Part shown: one piece after another, positions 45,724 to 53,950 of the stretch
Position numbering within the stretch: position 1 is the first letter of the stretch
Layout: every line of letters starts with the position of its first letter
DNA from: an uncultured Rhodospirillaceae bacterium
Lineage (GTDB): Bacteria > Pseudomonadota > Alphaproteobacteria > Rhodospirillales > Casp-alpha2
Direction: 5' to 3'
NCBI GenBank assembly: GCA_913030825.1
Contig: CAJWCU010000018.1
Location: 1 to 64,000, forward strand
Length of the DNA stretch: 64,000 nucleotides
Position numbers and translations under genes: made by a program
Notes under the pieces: model-generated
Databases searched by the model: none
Told to the model about the DNA's origin: nothing
Seen by the model: the letters and a program-made list of their open reading frames with translations, nothing else

Positions 45724-46011
45724 TCAGCGCTCCAGCGTCCAGGTCTTGACCTCTTTCGACACCAGCCAGGGCGTGACTTTCGCATCGAACGATTTGAAAT
45801 GCGCCATGCCTTTGTGGGTCTCGAAGGCGGCCGCGTCGTCATAAACCTCGTACAAGAAGGTCACCGCCGGGTCTCTCGGGTCGCGGCAGACGTCGAACTG
45901 CCGGCAGCCCGGCTCCATCTCCTCGGATGCACGGGCATTCTCGATCATCGCCGGGGCAAATTCGTCGATATGCTCGGCTTTGACCACGAAGGTAACGGTG
46001 ACGACGAACAT
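45724..46011 (-). CDS. ABM-domain monooxygenase-like protein (YgiN/LsrG-like)
   Basis: This 95-residue ferredoxin-like dimeric protein fits the antibiotic biosynthesis monooxygenase superfamily. Typical segments are FVVKAEHIDEFAPAMIENAR, EPGCRQFDVCRDPRDP and FLYEVYDDAAAFETHKGM. Such proteins act on quinones or signalling molecules, or are of unknown activity. It stands alone on the minus strand. Confidence 0.85.
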   Translation of the reverse strand: MFVVTVTFVVKAEHIDEFAPAMIENARASEEMEPGCRQFDVCRDPRDPAVTFLYEVYDDAAAFETHKGMAHFKSFDAKVTPWLVSKEVKTWTLER

Positions 46012-46181
46012 GGAGGCTCCTCTCGTTTTCGGCCCGTGCCTTCGGCTGGCGCGGGATTGGTTAATCTTGCCACAATTGATGCCCGAAAGACGCCCGCGAC
46101 GCCAGTCCCGAGAGGACGTCGCCGGATTGGTGGCGGATCGCGACAGATCGTTACAATTTTTCTGATGTGGCGCCGATGAAT

Positions 46182-46211
46182 CCTGATAACCTCAATTCAA
46201 TTACCTGATAA
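46182..46211 (+). promoter_or_regulatory. Direct repeat CCTGATAA upstream of the RND operon
   Basis: CCTGATAA occurs at 46182-46189 and 46204-46211, 22 bases apart (two helical turns), in the AT-rich gap 46012-46304 before the efflux genes. This could be an operator for an activator or repressor. Apart from this I see nothing definite in the gap. Confidence 0.3.
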
Positions 46212-46304
46212 AATGACTCCAATATTTCATGTTTATCGGGGAAGGCACCAACGGTCGGCATCATGCCGCCCCCGAACGACCACGGAGCCGCCTGAGATCA
46301 CACC

Positions 46305-47459
46305 ATGACGCTACGATCGCAACTCGCCCTTCTTGCGGCCCTCGCCGTGCTTCTGGGCGCCGGGTGGTATGCCTGGACCGGTTTTCAGGCGGGCGCCCAG
46401 TCCAAGGAAATCAATCGTGGGTCCGGCGGCGCCACGCGGGTCCTGGTTGAACCAGCCCGCCCGACCACGGACAAGATCATCGTCCGCGCCGTCGGCACGG
46501 GCGAGGCCCGGCGTTCCGCCACGATTTATCCGAAATCCGCCGGCGAAGTCACCGCCGTGATGTTCAAAAGCCAGGACCGCGTGCGGAAGGGTCAGGTGCT
46601 GATGCGCCTGGAAGACGCCCATCAGCAGATCGCCGTGCGTCTGGCGAAGGTTCAGGTCAAGGACGCGACCCGCCAGTTGCAGCGCCTGGAAAAGCTGGCT
46701 CCGTCGGGCACGGCGTCGCAGGCCCGCCTGGAAACCGCGCAGACGACCCTGGAAAGCGCCAACCTGATGCTCGACCAGGCGGAAGAGGCGTTGAACGACC
46801 GCAACGTTTATGCCCCCTTCGACGGCGTCATCGGCCTGACCGAGATCGACCTGGGCGACCGGGTGACCACGGAAACTCAGATCGCGACCCTGGACGACCG
46901 TTCGCTCATCCTCGTCGAATTCGAACTGCCCGAGGAATACGCCGGCCGCATCAAGACAGGCGACCCCATCGCGGTGCGCCCCTGGACCATGCCCGACAAG
47001 AAATTCGAGGGCACGGTCTCGCAGTTGGGGAGCCGCATCAATCCGCAGACCCGCACGCTGCGCGTCAAGGCCAGCATCCCCAATACGGAAGACCTGATCC
47101 GCCCCGGCACCTCGTTCGAGGTCGAACTCGCCTTCACCGGCAAGCCCTATCCCAGCGTCCGCGAGGTCGCGGTATTGTGGAGCCGCGACGGCGCCTATCT
47201 TTGGCGCGTCAAGCGGATCGAAAAGGACGGCAAGACCGTCGAGCAGGCGGAGAAAGTCTTCGTCAAGATCGTTCGCCGCGACCTGGGCCGCATTCTGGTC
47301 GACGGTCCTCTGGACGCCACCGACGAGGTCGTCGTCGAAGGCGTGCAGGGCCTGCGCCCGCATCAGCGGATCAAGGCCATTCCCTTCGACAAATTCGTCG
47401 CCGGCGAGCTCGCCTCGCCGACCAAGGGCGACAAGAAACCCGCGAAGAAGTCGCCGTAA
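46305..47459 (+). CDS. RND efflux periplasmic adaptor (MFP/HlyD_D23 type)
   Basis: This 384-residue membrane-fusion protein is anchored by one N-terminal helix (residues 7-27). It has a lipoyl/hairpin region with KSAGEVTAVMFKSQDRVRKG, a short helical hairpin (about 100-165), and beta-barrel and membrane-proximal domains (VYAPFDGVIGLTEIDLGDRV, RTLRVKASIPN, RPGTSFEVEL). The C-terminus is Lys-rich. It pairs with the pump gene that begins immediately after its stop codon. No outer-membrane factor gene follows, so a TolC-like protein encoded elsewhere is presumably shared. Confidence 0.92.
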   Translation: MTLRSQLALLAALAVLLGAGWYAWTGFQAGAQSKEINRGSGGATRVLVEPARPTTDKIIVRAVGTGEARRSATIYPKSAGEVTAVMFKSQDRVRKGQVLMRLEDAHQQIAVRLAKVQVKDATRQLQRLEKLAPSGTASQARLETAQTTLESANLMLDQAEEALNDRNVYAPFDGVIGLTEIDLGDRVTTETQIATLDDRSLILVEFELPEEYAGRIKTGDPIAVRPWTMPDKKFEGTVSQLGSRINPQTRTLRVKASIPNTEDLIRPGTSFEVELAFTGKPYPSVREVAVLWSRDGAYLWRVKRIEKDGKTVEQAEKVFVKIVRRDLGRILVDGPLDATDEVVVEGVQGLRPHQRIKAIPFDKFVAGELASPTKGDKKPAKKSP

Positions 47460-50400
47460 ATGTCCCGGTTCAGCGATCTCCCCTCTTTGTCGGTGCGCCG
47501 CCCGACCCTGGTGGTGGTCATGAACCTGTTGATCATCATCGCCGGTCTGGCCGCGATCATGGGGGTCGAGGTTCGCGAACTGCCCGACGTCGACCGCCCG
47601 GTGGTCACCGTGCGCGCGTTCTTCGACGGCGCCTCGCCGGAAACCATGGACGCCGAGGTGACCAGCGTGCTGGAAGGCGCCGTCGCCCGCGTGTCCGGCG
47701 TCAAACGCATCGAGGCCGCGAGCGAGGAAAACAACTGCCGCGTCCGCGCCGAGTTCTCCCCCGACATGGACCTGGACGTCGCCGCCAACGACGTCCGCGA
47801 GGCCGTCGCCGCGATCGAACGGCAGCTGCCCGACGGCGTCGAGGACATCACCGTCGTCAAGGCCGACGCCGATTCCCAACCAATCATCCGGCTCGCCCTG
47901 GTTTCCGACAAGCTGAGCCAGGAAGACCTCACCCGCATTGCCGAGGACGATATCTCGCCGGAATTCCTCGCCATCGACGGGGTCGCCACGGTCGATCTGT
48001 TCGGCGATCAGGAACAGGTGCTGCGCATCGTCGTCGATCCGATGAAACTGGCGCGCTACGGCCTGTCGATCGATCAGGTCGCCCGGGTGCTGCGCTCGAC
48101 CCGGTTGGATGTCCCGGCCGGCAGCTTCAAATCCGACGATCAATTGCTGCTGGTCCGCGCCGACGCGTCCGTTTGGGAGCCGGCCAAGATCGAGGACCTG
48201 GAACTCACCCGCGACGTTCGCCTGGGCGAGGTCGCGCAGGCGTTCTACGGCCCCGCCGAGGCGGAAAGCTATTCCGTGCTCAACGGCTCCAAGGTCGTCG
48301 GCATGGGCATCGTGCGCCGGGCGCAATCCAACACCATTGCCATCTCGGACGCCGCCAACAAGGTGATTGACCGCCTGAATGCGCGTCTGAAAGACGTCCG
48401 CCTGGTCAAGATTTCCGATGACGCCCGGTTCATCCGTTCCTCCGTCAGCGAAGTCATCCAAAGCCTGCTGATCGCCGTCGGTGTCGTGATCGCCGTGATC
48501 TTCATGTTCATGGGCGGTCTGCGGCCGACCCTTATTCCCTGCGTCGCCATTCCCGTGGCGATCATGGGCACGGTCGGCGCGATCTATCTCCTGGGGTTTT
48601 CGGTCAACATTCTGACCCTGCTGGCCATGGTCCTGGCGACCGGGATGATCGTCGACGACGCCATCGTCGTCCTGGAAAATATCCAGCGTCACCGTACGCT
48701 CGGCATGAAATCGTACGCCGCCGCCGTCAACGGCACGCGCCAGGTCTTCTTCGCCGTTCTGGCGACCACCGCGACCCTGGTATCCGTTTTCCTGCCGATC
48801 GCCTTCCTGCCGTCGACGGCGGGCAAGATGTTCACCGAATTCGGGTTCGTTTTGGCCGTCGCCGTGGCCATTTCGTCCTTCGTCGCCTTGTCCCTGGTGC
48901 CGATGCTGGCCTCGCGCCTGCCGGACCGGGGCGAAGCGGGCCCGACCAAGCCGCCGGAAGTCCTGGTCCGCATCGGCGAGCGGGTTAATGCCGCCTACGC
49001 CAAGATGCTGGAATTCACCCTGAACACGCGCTTCCTGCTGCTTGGCGGCACGGCCATGGCGGCGGCGACGGCATTGCTGGTCTATCCGACGATCAAGACG
49101 GAATTGCTGCCGCGCGAGGACCGGGGCGCCATCATCATCATGATGCAGGGCCCGGACGGTGTCGGCCTGGACTACATGGACCGCCAATCGGTTCAGGCGG
49201 AAGCCCTGCTCCGGCCCCTGGTCGAAAGCGGCGAAGCCGAAAACGTCTTCGCCATCGTCGGGCGCTGGGACCTCAACCGCGTTTACCTGATCGCCCCTCT
49301 GGTGCCTTGGGAGCAACGGACGCGGTCGCAGCAGGAGATCGCCAAATCCCTGACGCCCGGCCTGAAAGCCATTCCCGGCGCCACCGCGCGCGTTCGCACC
49401 CCCAACAGCCTGAACCTGCGACGGGCCGGGGGCAGCATCGAATTCACTTTGACCGGCTCCGACTACCGTGAGATCGCGGCGGCGGCCTTCGACTTCCTGG
49501 GCGCCATGCGCGAACGCCTGCCGCAGTTGGAAGACCCGGAAGTCGAATTCCAGCAGACCCAGCCGCAATTGTCGGTCATGGTCGACCGGCGCCGGGCCGA
49601 GGACCTGGGCGTGCCGGTCGAAGGCATCGTCGATACGCTGCGCGCCATGGTCGCCGGGTTCGAGGTGGCCGAATTGAACGTTAACGACCGGTCGATCCCG
49701 GTGATGCTGGAATCGACCGCCGGCGCGATCAACGACCCGACGGACCTTTTCAACCTGTTCGTTCCCACGGCATCGGGCGAGTTGGTGCCGCTTTCCGCCT
49801 TCGTTAGCCTGGAGGAGATCGGCACGGCGGCGGAGTTGGACCGATCCGGACAGAAACGCGCCGTCGAGGTCGAAGCCGCCCTGCCCCCGGAAATGTCCCT
49901 GCAGGAAGCCATCAACGGCATCCAGGCGATCGCCGACGACACTCTGCCGCCGGGCATCGGGCTGCGCTTCATCAACGAGGCCGCGACCTTGCAGGACACC
50001 ACCAACGAGGTCGCCCTGACCTTCGCCTTCGCCGTCCTGGTCGTGCTGTTGGTCCTGGCCGCCCAGTTCGAAAGCGTGCTCAGCGCCATGGTCATCATTC
50101 TGACCGTGCCCTTCGGCCTGGCGGCGGCGATCTTCGCGCTGAAGCTGTCGGGCGGCACCATCAACATCTACAGCCAGATCGGCTTGGTCATGCTTGTGGG
50201 CCTGATGGCCAAGAACGGGATTCTGGTCGTCGAGTTCGCCGATCAACTCCGCGACCGGGGCATGTCCGTCGGCCAGGCGATCCGTCAGGCCGCGACCATC
50301 CGCCTGCGCCCGGTGATGATGACCATGCTGTCGACGGTGCTGGGCGCCCTGCCGCTGATACTGTCGTCCGGCGCCGGGGCCGAGGCCCGCGCCGCCATCG

Positions 50401-50600
50401 GCTGGATCGTGTTCGGCGGCCTGGGCATCGCGACCGTCTTCACCCTGGTCCTGATCCCGGTGATTTATTCCCTGCTGGCGCCGCTGTCGTCCAGCCGCGC
50501 CCATGCGGGCGTGCGCCTGGATCGGGAACTGCGGGAAGCCGAACATATCGAGACGACGGAAATGCCCGAGGGCGACACCCAACCCCAAGCCGCGGAATAA
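47460..50600 (+). CDS. RND-family efflux pump inner-membrane subunit (HAE-1/AcrB-like)
   Basis: This 1046-residue proton-driven exporter has the RND layout: an N-terminal helix (VVVMNLLIIIAGLAAIMGVE), a large periplasmic loop, helices 2-6 with the proton-relay DD in GMIVDDAIVVLEN, a second loop, and helices 8-12 with MLVGLMAKNGILVVEFADQL. Its first codon follows the adaptor TAA directly, so translation is coupled. Substrates cannot be read from sequence; drugs, detergents or metabolites are the family range. The subgroup (short adaptor, no OMF, conserved LPREDRGA motif) is widespread in alphaproteobacteria. Confidence 0.95.
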   Translation: MSRFSDLPSLSVRRPTLVVVMNLLIIIAGLAAIMGVEVRELPDVDRPVVTVRAFFDGASPETMDAEVTSVLEGAVARVSGVKRIEAASEENNCRVRAEFSPDMDLDVAANDVREAVAAIERQLPDGVEDITVVKADADSQPIIRLALVSDKLSQEDLTRIAEDDISPEFLAIDGVATVDLFGDQEQVLRIVVDPMKLARYGLSIDQVARVLRSTRLDVPAGSFKSDDQLLLVRADASVWEPAKIEDLELTRDVRLGEVAQAFYGPAEAESYSVLNGSKVVGMGIVRRAQSNTIAISDAANKVIDRLNARLKDVRLVKISDDARFIRSSVSEVIQSLLIAVGVVIAVIFMFMGGLRPTLIPCVAIPVAIMGTVGAIYLLGFSVNILTLLAMVLATGMIVDDAIVVLENIQRHRTLGMKSYAAAVNGTRQVFFAVLATTATLVSVFLPIAFLPSTAGKMFTEFGFVLAVAVAISSFVALSLVPMLASRLPDRGEAGPTKPPEVLVRIGERVNAAYAKMLEFTLNTRFLLLGGTAMAAATALLVYPTIKTELLPREDRGAIIIMMQGPDGVGLDYMDRQSVQAEALLRPLVESGEAENVFAIVGRWDLNRVYLIAPLVPWEQRTRSQQEIAKSLTPGLKAIPGATARVRTPNSLNLRRAGGSIEFTLTGSDYREIAAAAFDFLGAMRERLPQLEDPEVEFQQTQPQLSVMVDRRRAEDLGVPVEGIVDTLRAMVAGFEVAELNVNDRSIPVMLESTAGAINDPTDLFNLFVPTASGELVPLSAFVSLEEIGTAAELDRSGQKRAVEVEAALPPEMSLQEAINGIQAIADDTLPPGIGLRFINEAATLQDTTNEVALTFAFAVLVVLLVLAAQFESVLSAMVIILTVPFGLAAAIFALKLSGGTINIYSQIGLVMLVGLMAKNGILVVEFADQLRDRGMSVGQAIRQAATIRLRPVMMTMLSTVLGALPLILSSGAGAEARAAIGWIVFGGLGIATVFTLVLIPVIYSLLAPLSSSRAHAGVRLDRELREAEHIETTEMPEGDTQPQAAE

Positions 50601-50611
50601 TCCGTCAATTC

Positions 50612-50647
50612 GGCACAAATAATTACGAATTCGCTATTATTTGTGCC
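50612..50647. promoter_or_regulatory. 36-base near-perfect palindrome after the RND operon
   Basis: GGCACAAATAAT (50612-50623) pairs exactly with ATTATTTGTGCC (50636-50647), and the 12-base centre contains the palindrome CGAATTCG, so only two base pairs of the whole 36 are mismatched. It begins 12 bases after the pump stop codon. It is AT-rich and has no T-tract after it, so it is not a standard intrinsic terminator; it may be a regulator site or an mRNA-stabilising hairpin. Confidence 0.55.
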
Positions 50648-50737
50648 CACAGGGAAAATTAGTCTTTCCTTCTCCTCCCCTTGCCATCGGGCCGGGAAAC
50701 CCGCAGATTCAGGGCAACGAACGTCAAGGAGAGATCC

Positions 50738-51589
50738 ATGCCCGACGCAGCCCCCCAATCGGCCGCCTCTGCCGGCCACCCGATCCAGGCGCCCATCGTC
50801 TTTATGACCCATGACCAGGCGGAAAAACCGCGCGTCATGATGAACGCCGATCATGCGGTCCCCAACGAACGCCTGGGAACGTTTCGCGAGGCCACCGTGC
50901 CGATCCTGGATGCCCGCGCACTTCCCGAACCGGCCTCCCTGGACGTGCAGGGTTTCGCCCTGTCGACCATGCCGACGGCGATGGCCGACTTCTACGACGA
51001 AGCCATGATCGAAGCCGTCTACTATCCGGAAATCATCGACTTCCTGAAACGCGAGACCGGCGCCACCGATGTCCATATCTTCGACCATACGGTCCGGGTA
51101 CAAGACGACGGCAAGCGCGCGGAGACGGCCAAGCGCCTGCCAGTGCTGATCGCCCATAACGATTATACGGAAACGTCGGGACCCAAACGGGTGCGCGATG
51201 TGATGGACGGGGCCCGCGCCGACCGGTTTCTCGGCCACCGCTTCGCCATGGTCAACGTCTGGAGGTCGATCGGCGCCAGCGCGGAGCGCACGCCGCTGGC
51301 CGTTGCCGACGCCCGCACGATGGATCAGCGCGACTACCTTGCGACGGATCTGGTCTATCAGGACCGGGTCGGCGAGATTTATCAGAACGCCTATTCCGAC
51401 GCCCAGAAATGGTACTGGTACCCGAACATGGGCGGTGACGAGGTCATGCTGCTGAAATGCTTCGACACGGCCCATGACGGCCGTGCCCGCTTCACCTCGC
51501 ATACCGGTTTCGAAAACCCGAACGCCCCCGCCGGCACACCGCCGCGCGAGAGCATCGAAGTCCGCACGATGATCTCGTTCGCCCCGTAA
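50738..51589 (+). CDS. CmcJ/NvfI-family oxidoreductase-like protein
   Basis: This 283-residue protein matches the CmcJ/NvfI (AsaB-like) family, related to Fe(II)/2-oxoglutarate-type enzymes and found in fungi and bacteria. Conserved pieces are AHNDYTETSGPKRVRD, the FAMVNVWRSI segment, DLVYQDRVGEIYQ, WYWYPNMGGDEVMLLKCFD and the C-terminal RESIEVRTM. The start at 50738 follows an AAGGAG site. Characterised relatives act in beta-lactam tailoring and fungal meroterpenoid pathways, but bacterial members like this are uncharacterised. It is a single gene here, between the RND operon and a convergent GFA gene. Confidence 0.85.
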   Translation: MPDAAPQSAASAGHPIQAPIVFMTHDQAEKPRVMMNADHAVPNERLGTFREATVPILDARALPEPASLDVQGFALSTMPTAMADFYDEAMIEAVYYPEIIDFLKRETGATDVHIFDHTVRVQDDGKRAETAKRLPVLIAHNDYTETSGPKRVRDVMDGARADRFLGHRFAMVNVWRSIGASAERTPLAVADARTMDQRDYLATDLVYQDRVGEIYQNAYSDAQKWYWYPNMGGDEVMLLKCFDTAHDGRARFTSHTGFENPNAPAGTPPRESIEVRTMISFAP

Positions 51590-51611
51590 AAGGGCGCGGA
51601 CGAACTAGAAC

Positions 51612-52040
51612 CTAGCCGTTTTCCACGATCATCGACGCCGGCGTCCAGGAATGGCGTCGGCGTTCGCGTTTTCCGGCTTCGTCCTCGCCGCCGTATTCGA
51701 TCGGCTGGTCCGGGCCCCAGGCGTCGCGGTCGTCCATGACATTCGCCATGACGTTGGCCCAGGCCGTATCGCCGTCCTCCATGTAGGCCGAAACGTAGAC
51801 CGCGCAATTCTTACAGAACACGTAGTCGCCGACCTTCAACCCGAACCGATAGCGGCCGAGCGCACCCGCGTCCTTGACCTGCAAATGGATATGCCCGGCG
51901 TTGTCGGAAAGGGCCCGCGTAGCATGCTTGCGGCAGAACGAACATTGGCAGGCCCGGGGCGAAATCTCGGCCGGGTCCTTGTCGGTGGTGAAAGTGACGG
52001 TGATGTTGCCGCAATGGCAGCCGCCGGTATGGTCGGTCAT
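51612..52040 (-). CDS. GFA-family (glutathione-dependent formaldehyde-activating-like) protein
   Basis: This 142-residue zinc protein has the GFA cysteine pattern: GGCHCGN (C8, C10), ACQCSFCRKH, and FCKNCAVYVSAYM. Members of this fold bind two zinc ions; most are not proven formaldehyde-activating enzymes, so a general glutathione/thiol-linked role is the safest statement. The C-terminus is charged. A GAGGA motif precedes the ATG. It is a stand-alone minus-strand gene. Confidence 0.9.
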   Translation of the reverse strand: MTDHTGGCHCGNITVTFTTDKDPAEISPRACQCSFCRKHATRALSDNAGHIHLQVKDAGALGRYRFGLKVGDYVFCKNCAVYVSAYMEDGDTAWANVMANVMDDRDAWGPDQPIEYGGEDEAGKRERRRHSWTPASMIVENG

Positions 52041-52127
52041 GGTGGATGGTCCTCGTGGCCTTTTCGGTTTCGCATATTAGAAACCCTGCGCGGGGCGGCG
52101 CGCAAGGCCCGCGCCCAGGGGCCTTGC

Positions 52128-53042
52128 TCAGCCCCGCCGACCGCCGAGGGTCATCGCCGCCACGCCGGCGACCACGCAGGCCATGCCCGCCCAGGCCGTC
52201 AGCGGCAAGCTTTCGCCCAAGACGACGGCCCCGAGCGCGACCCCGATGGGCACCCGTAGATAGGCCTGCGCCGCCGCGCCGAGCGAGCCCAGCGACTTCA
52301 ACAATCGGAAATAGATGACGAAGGCGAGCGCCGTGGACAGCACGGCGAGCCCAAGAAGCGCCGCCAGCGAATCCGTCGACGGCGTCAGCGTCCAGGGCCG
52401 TTCGACGATCAAGCTGACCGGGGCCAGCACCGCGCCGCCGACGATCATCGACCCCGCCGCCGGCAACATCGGATTCATCCCGGAAAACCGCCGCCCGAAC
52501 ACCGCCGCCCCGGCATAGCAGACCGTCGCCGCGACGATCGCCAATTGCGAGACCAGCTCGCGCGACAGGCCCTGCAGCGCATCGGCGCCGACGACCAGGA
52601 CGATCCCCGCAAAGCCGAAGGCGACGCCCAGGAATTTGCCCCAGGTCCGCTCCCCCGGCAGATTCATCGCCAGCGCCAGCAGGAAGACGAAAATCGGCGA
52701 GGTCGAATTGAGGATCGTCGCCAGCGCCGCGTCCACCGTCTGCTCGGCCCAGGCGATGGCGGTAAACGGGAAGACGCTGTTCAGGCAGGCCTGAACGGCG
52801 AAGGATCGCCAGGACTCGGCGTCGCGTGGCAGGCGCACGCCCGCCAAGGCCATGACCGCCAGCAGGATGGCGCCTGCGATCAACGTCCGTCCGGTGATCA
52901 GGGTGATCGGCGGAATGGTTTCGATGCCGACCTTGATGAAGCTGTAAGACGCCCCCCAAAGGGTCGCGAGTAGAACCAGGAGAACAAGGTTCAGAGCCAG
53001 GGCGGCCGGCGCTTGGGGCCGGGGAGCGGCGGTGTCGGTCAT
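52128..53042 (-). CDS. EamA-family drug/metabolite transporter (DMT)
   Basis: This 304-residue inner-membrane protein has about ten helices in two EamA repeats. The first repeat starts LVLLVLLATLWGASYSFIKV and contains NSVFPFTAIAWAEQTVDAAL; the second contains LAVLSTALAFVIYFRLLKSL and ends with a GESLPLTAWAGMACVVAGV helix pair. These proteins export amino acids, nucleosides or other metabolites. The gene diverges from the ArsR-type regulator at 53191, which probably controls it. Confidence 0.93.
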   Translation of the reverse strand: MTDTAAPRPQAPAALALNLVLLVLLATLWGASYSFIKVGIETIPPITLITGRTLIAGAILLAVMALAGVRLPRDAESWRSFAVQACLNSVFPFTAIAWAEQTVDAALATILNSTSPIFVFLLALAMNLPGERTWGKFLGVAFGFAGIVLVVGADALQGLSRELVSQLAIVAATVCYAGAAVFGRRFSGMNPMLPAAGSMIVGGAVLAPVSLIVERPWTLTPSTDSLAALLGLAVLSTALAFVIYFRLLKSLGSLGAAAQAYLRVPIGVALGAVVLGESLPLTAWAGMACVVAGVAAMTLGGRRG

Positions 53043-53159
53043 GTCGGCGGGTCCGTTGGGCCGGGCGCCGGCCGTCGGTTGCGGGACTTCCTTGTGCCAC
53101 GGATCGGCTGACGCCGCCTGCCGGAATGATTCGGCCCGCGCCGAAGCATGGCCGGATGC

Positions 53160-53184
53160 GCGCCTGTCGCAGAGGCGCTATGAT
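53160..53184 (+). promoter_or_regulatory. Inverted repeat next to a -10 box, before the ArsR gene
   Basis: GCGCCT (53160-53165) and AGGCGC (53173-53178) flank a 7-base spacer, directly followed by TATGAT (53179-53184), a possible -10 element. The ATG of the ArsR gene is 7 bases further on. This arrangement fits autoregulation, but a -10 so close to the start codon would give a nearly leaderless transcript, so the assignment is tentative. Confidence 0.3.
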
Positions 53185-53190
53185 CCAGGC

Positions 53191-53892
53191 ATGACAACCG
53201 TGAACGCCCTCAACCTGGCCGAGGTCGGCAGCCTGATCGGCGATCCGGCGCGGGCCCAGATGCTGACCGCCCTGATGGACGGTCGGGCGTTGACTGCGGG
53301 CGAACTGGCTTGGTGCGCCGGCATCACGCCGCAAACGGCCAGCGGTCATCTCGCCAAGATGCAGACCGCCGGCCTGCTGACCATGGAGAAGCAGGGCCGA
53401 CACCGCTATTTCCGCCTGTCCTCGCCGACCGTCGCCGGGATGCTGGAAAGCATGCATGTGGTCTGCGCCGTCGATACGCCCAAACGCATCCGCCCCGAAA
53501 CCCGCATGGACGCCGACCTGCGCCAGGCGCGGACCTGTTACGACCATTTGGCAGGCGTCCTGGGCGTCGCCTTGGCCGATGCCCTGGCCGCCCGCTCGGT
53601 CATCGATTTTTCCGGGGACGGCGGCCTGGTTACGGTGGGGGGCCGCGATTTTCTGGCTGGCTTCGGCCTCGATATGGCGAAACTGGAAAAGGGAAAGCGG
53701 CATTTCTGCCGCCCCTGCCTGGATTGGAGCGAACGGCGCCACCATATCGCCGGCGCCGTCGGCGCGGGCTTGGCCGACCGCCTGTTCGATTTACAATGGA
53801 TCGAGCGGATCAAGGACAGCCGCGCCGTCCGCGTCACCCCGGCGGGACGGACCGGCCTGAAGGAAACCTTCGGAATCGACCCCTCCGCGTGA
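53191..53892 (+). CDS. ArsR-family winged-helix transcriptional regulator
   Basis: This 233-residue protein has an N-terminal ArsR-type winged helix at about 8-80 (ALTAGELAWCAGITPQTASG as recognition region) and a C-terminal domain of the kind shared by longer ArsR-like regulators, with HFCRPCLDWSERRHHIAGAV. The ArsR metal motif ELCVCDL is absent, so it probably senses an organic ligand or redox change through its other cysteines. The ATG at 53191 gives the usual family start; the frame extends upstream to 53032 but would overlap the EamA gene start. It is divergent from the EamA transporter. Confidence 0.9.
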   Translation: MTTVNALNLAEVGSLIGDPARAQMLTALMDGRALTAGELAWCAGITPQTASGHLAKMQTAGLLTMEKQGRHRYFRLSSPTVAGMLESMHVVCAVDTPKRIRPETRMDADLRQARTCYDHLAGVLGVALADALAARSVIDFSGDGGLVTVGGRDFLAGFGLDMAKLEKGKRHFCRPCLDWSERRHHIAGAVGAGLADRLFDLQWIERIKDSRAVRVTPAGRTGLKETFGIDPSA

Positions 53893-53911
53893 GCCCCCTA
53901 TACTCCGGCGA

Positions 53912-53921
53912 TTGTATACAA
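53912..53921. promoter_or_regulatory. Second candidate GntR/FCD operator (TTGTATACAA)
   Basis: TTGTATACAA is a perfect 10-base palindrome located 30 bases before the SDR start codon. It shares the core TGTATACA with the site at 35844. It is flanked by GGCGAT (53907-53912) and ATCGCC (53930-53935), a further inverted repeat around the site. Confidence 0.6.
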
Positions 53922-53950
53922 AAAACACTATCGCCCGGGAGCATCCGAAC

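Noticed and set aside
46311..50618. 1,435-codon minus-strand frame opposite the RND genes
   Set aside because: It covers both well-recognised efflux genes exactly and its His/Gln/Asp/Arg-rich product resembles no family. It is a codon-bias shadow.
53032..53190. N-terminal extension of the ArsR gene
   Set aside because: It would overlap the divergent EamA start, has no family similarity, and the ATG at 53191 gives the normal ArsR beginning.
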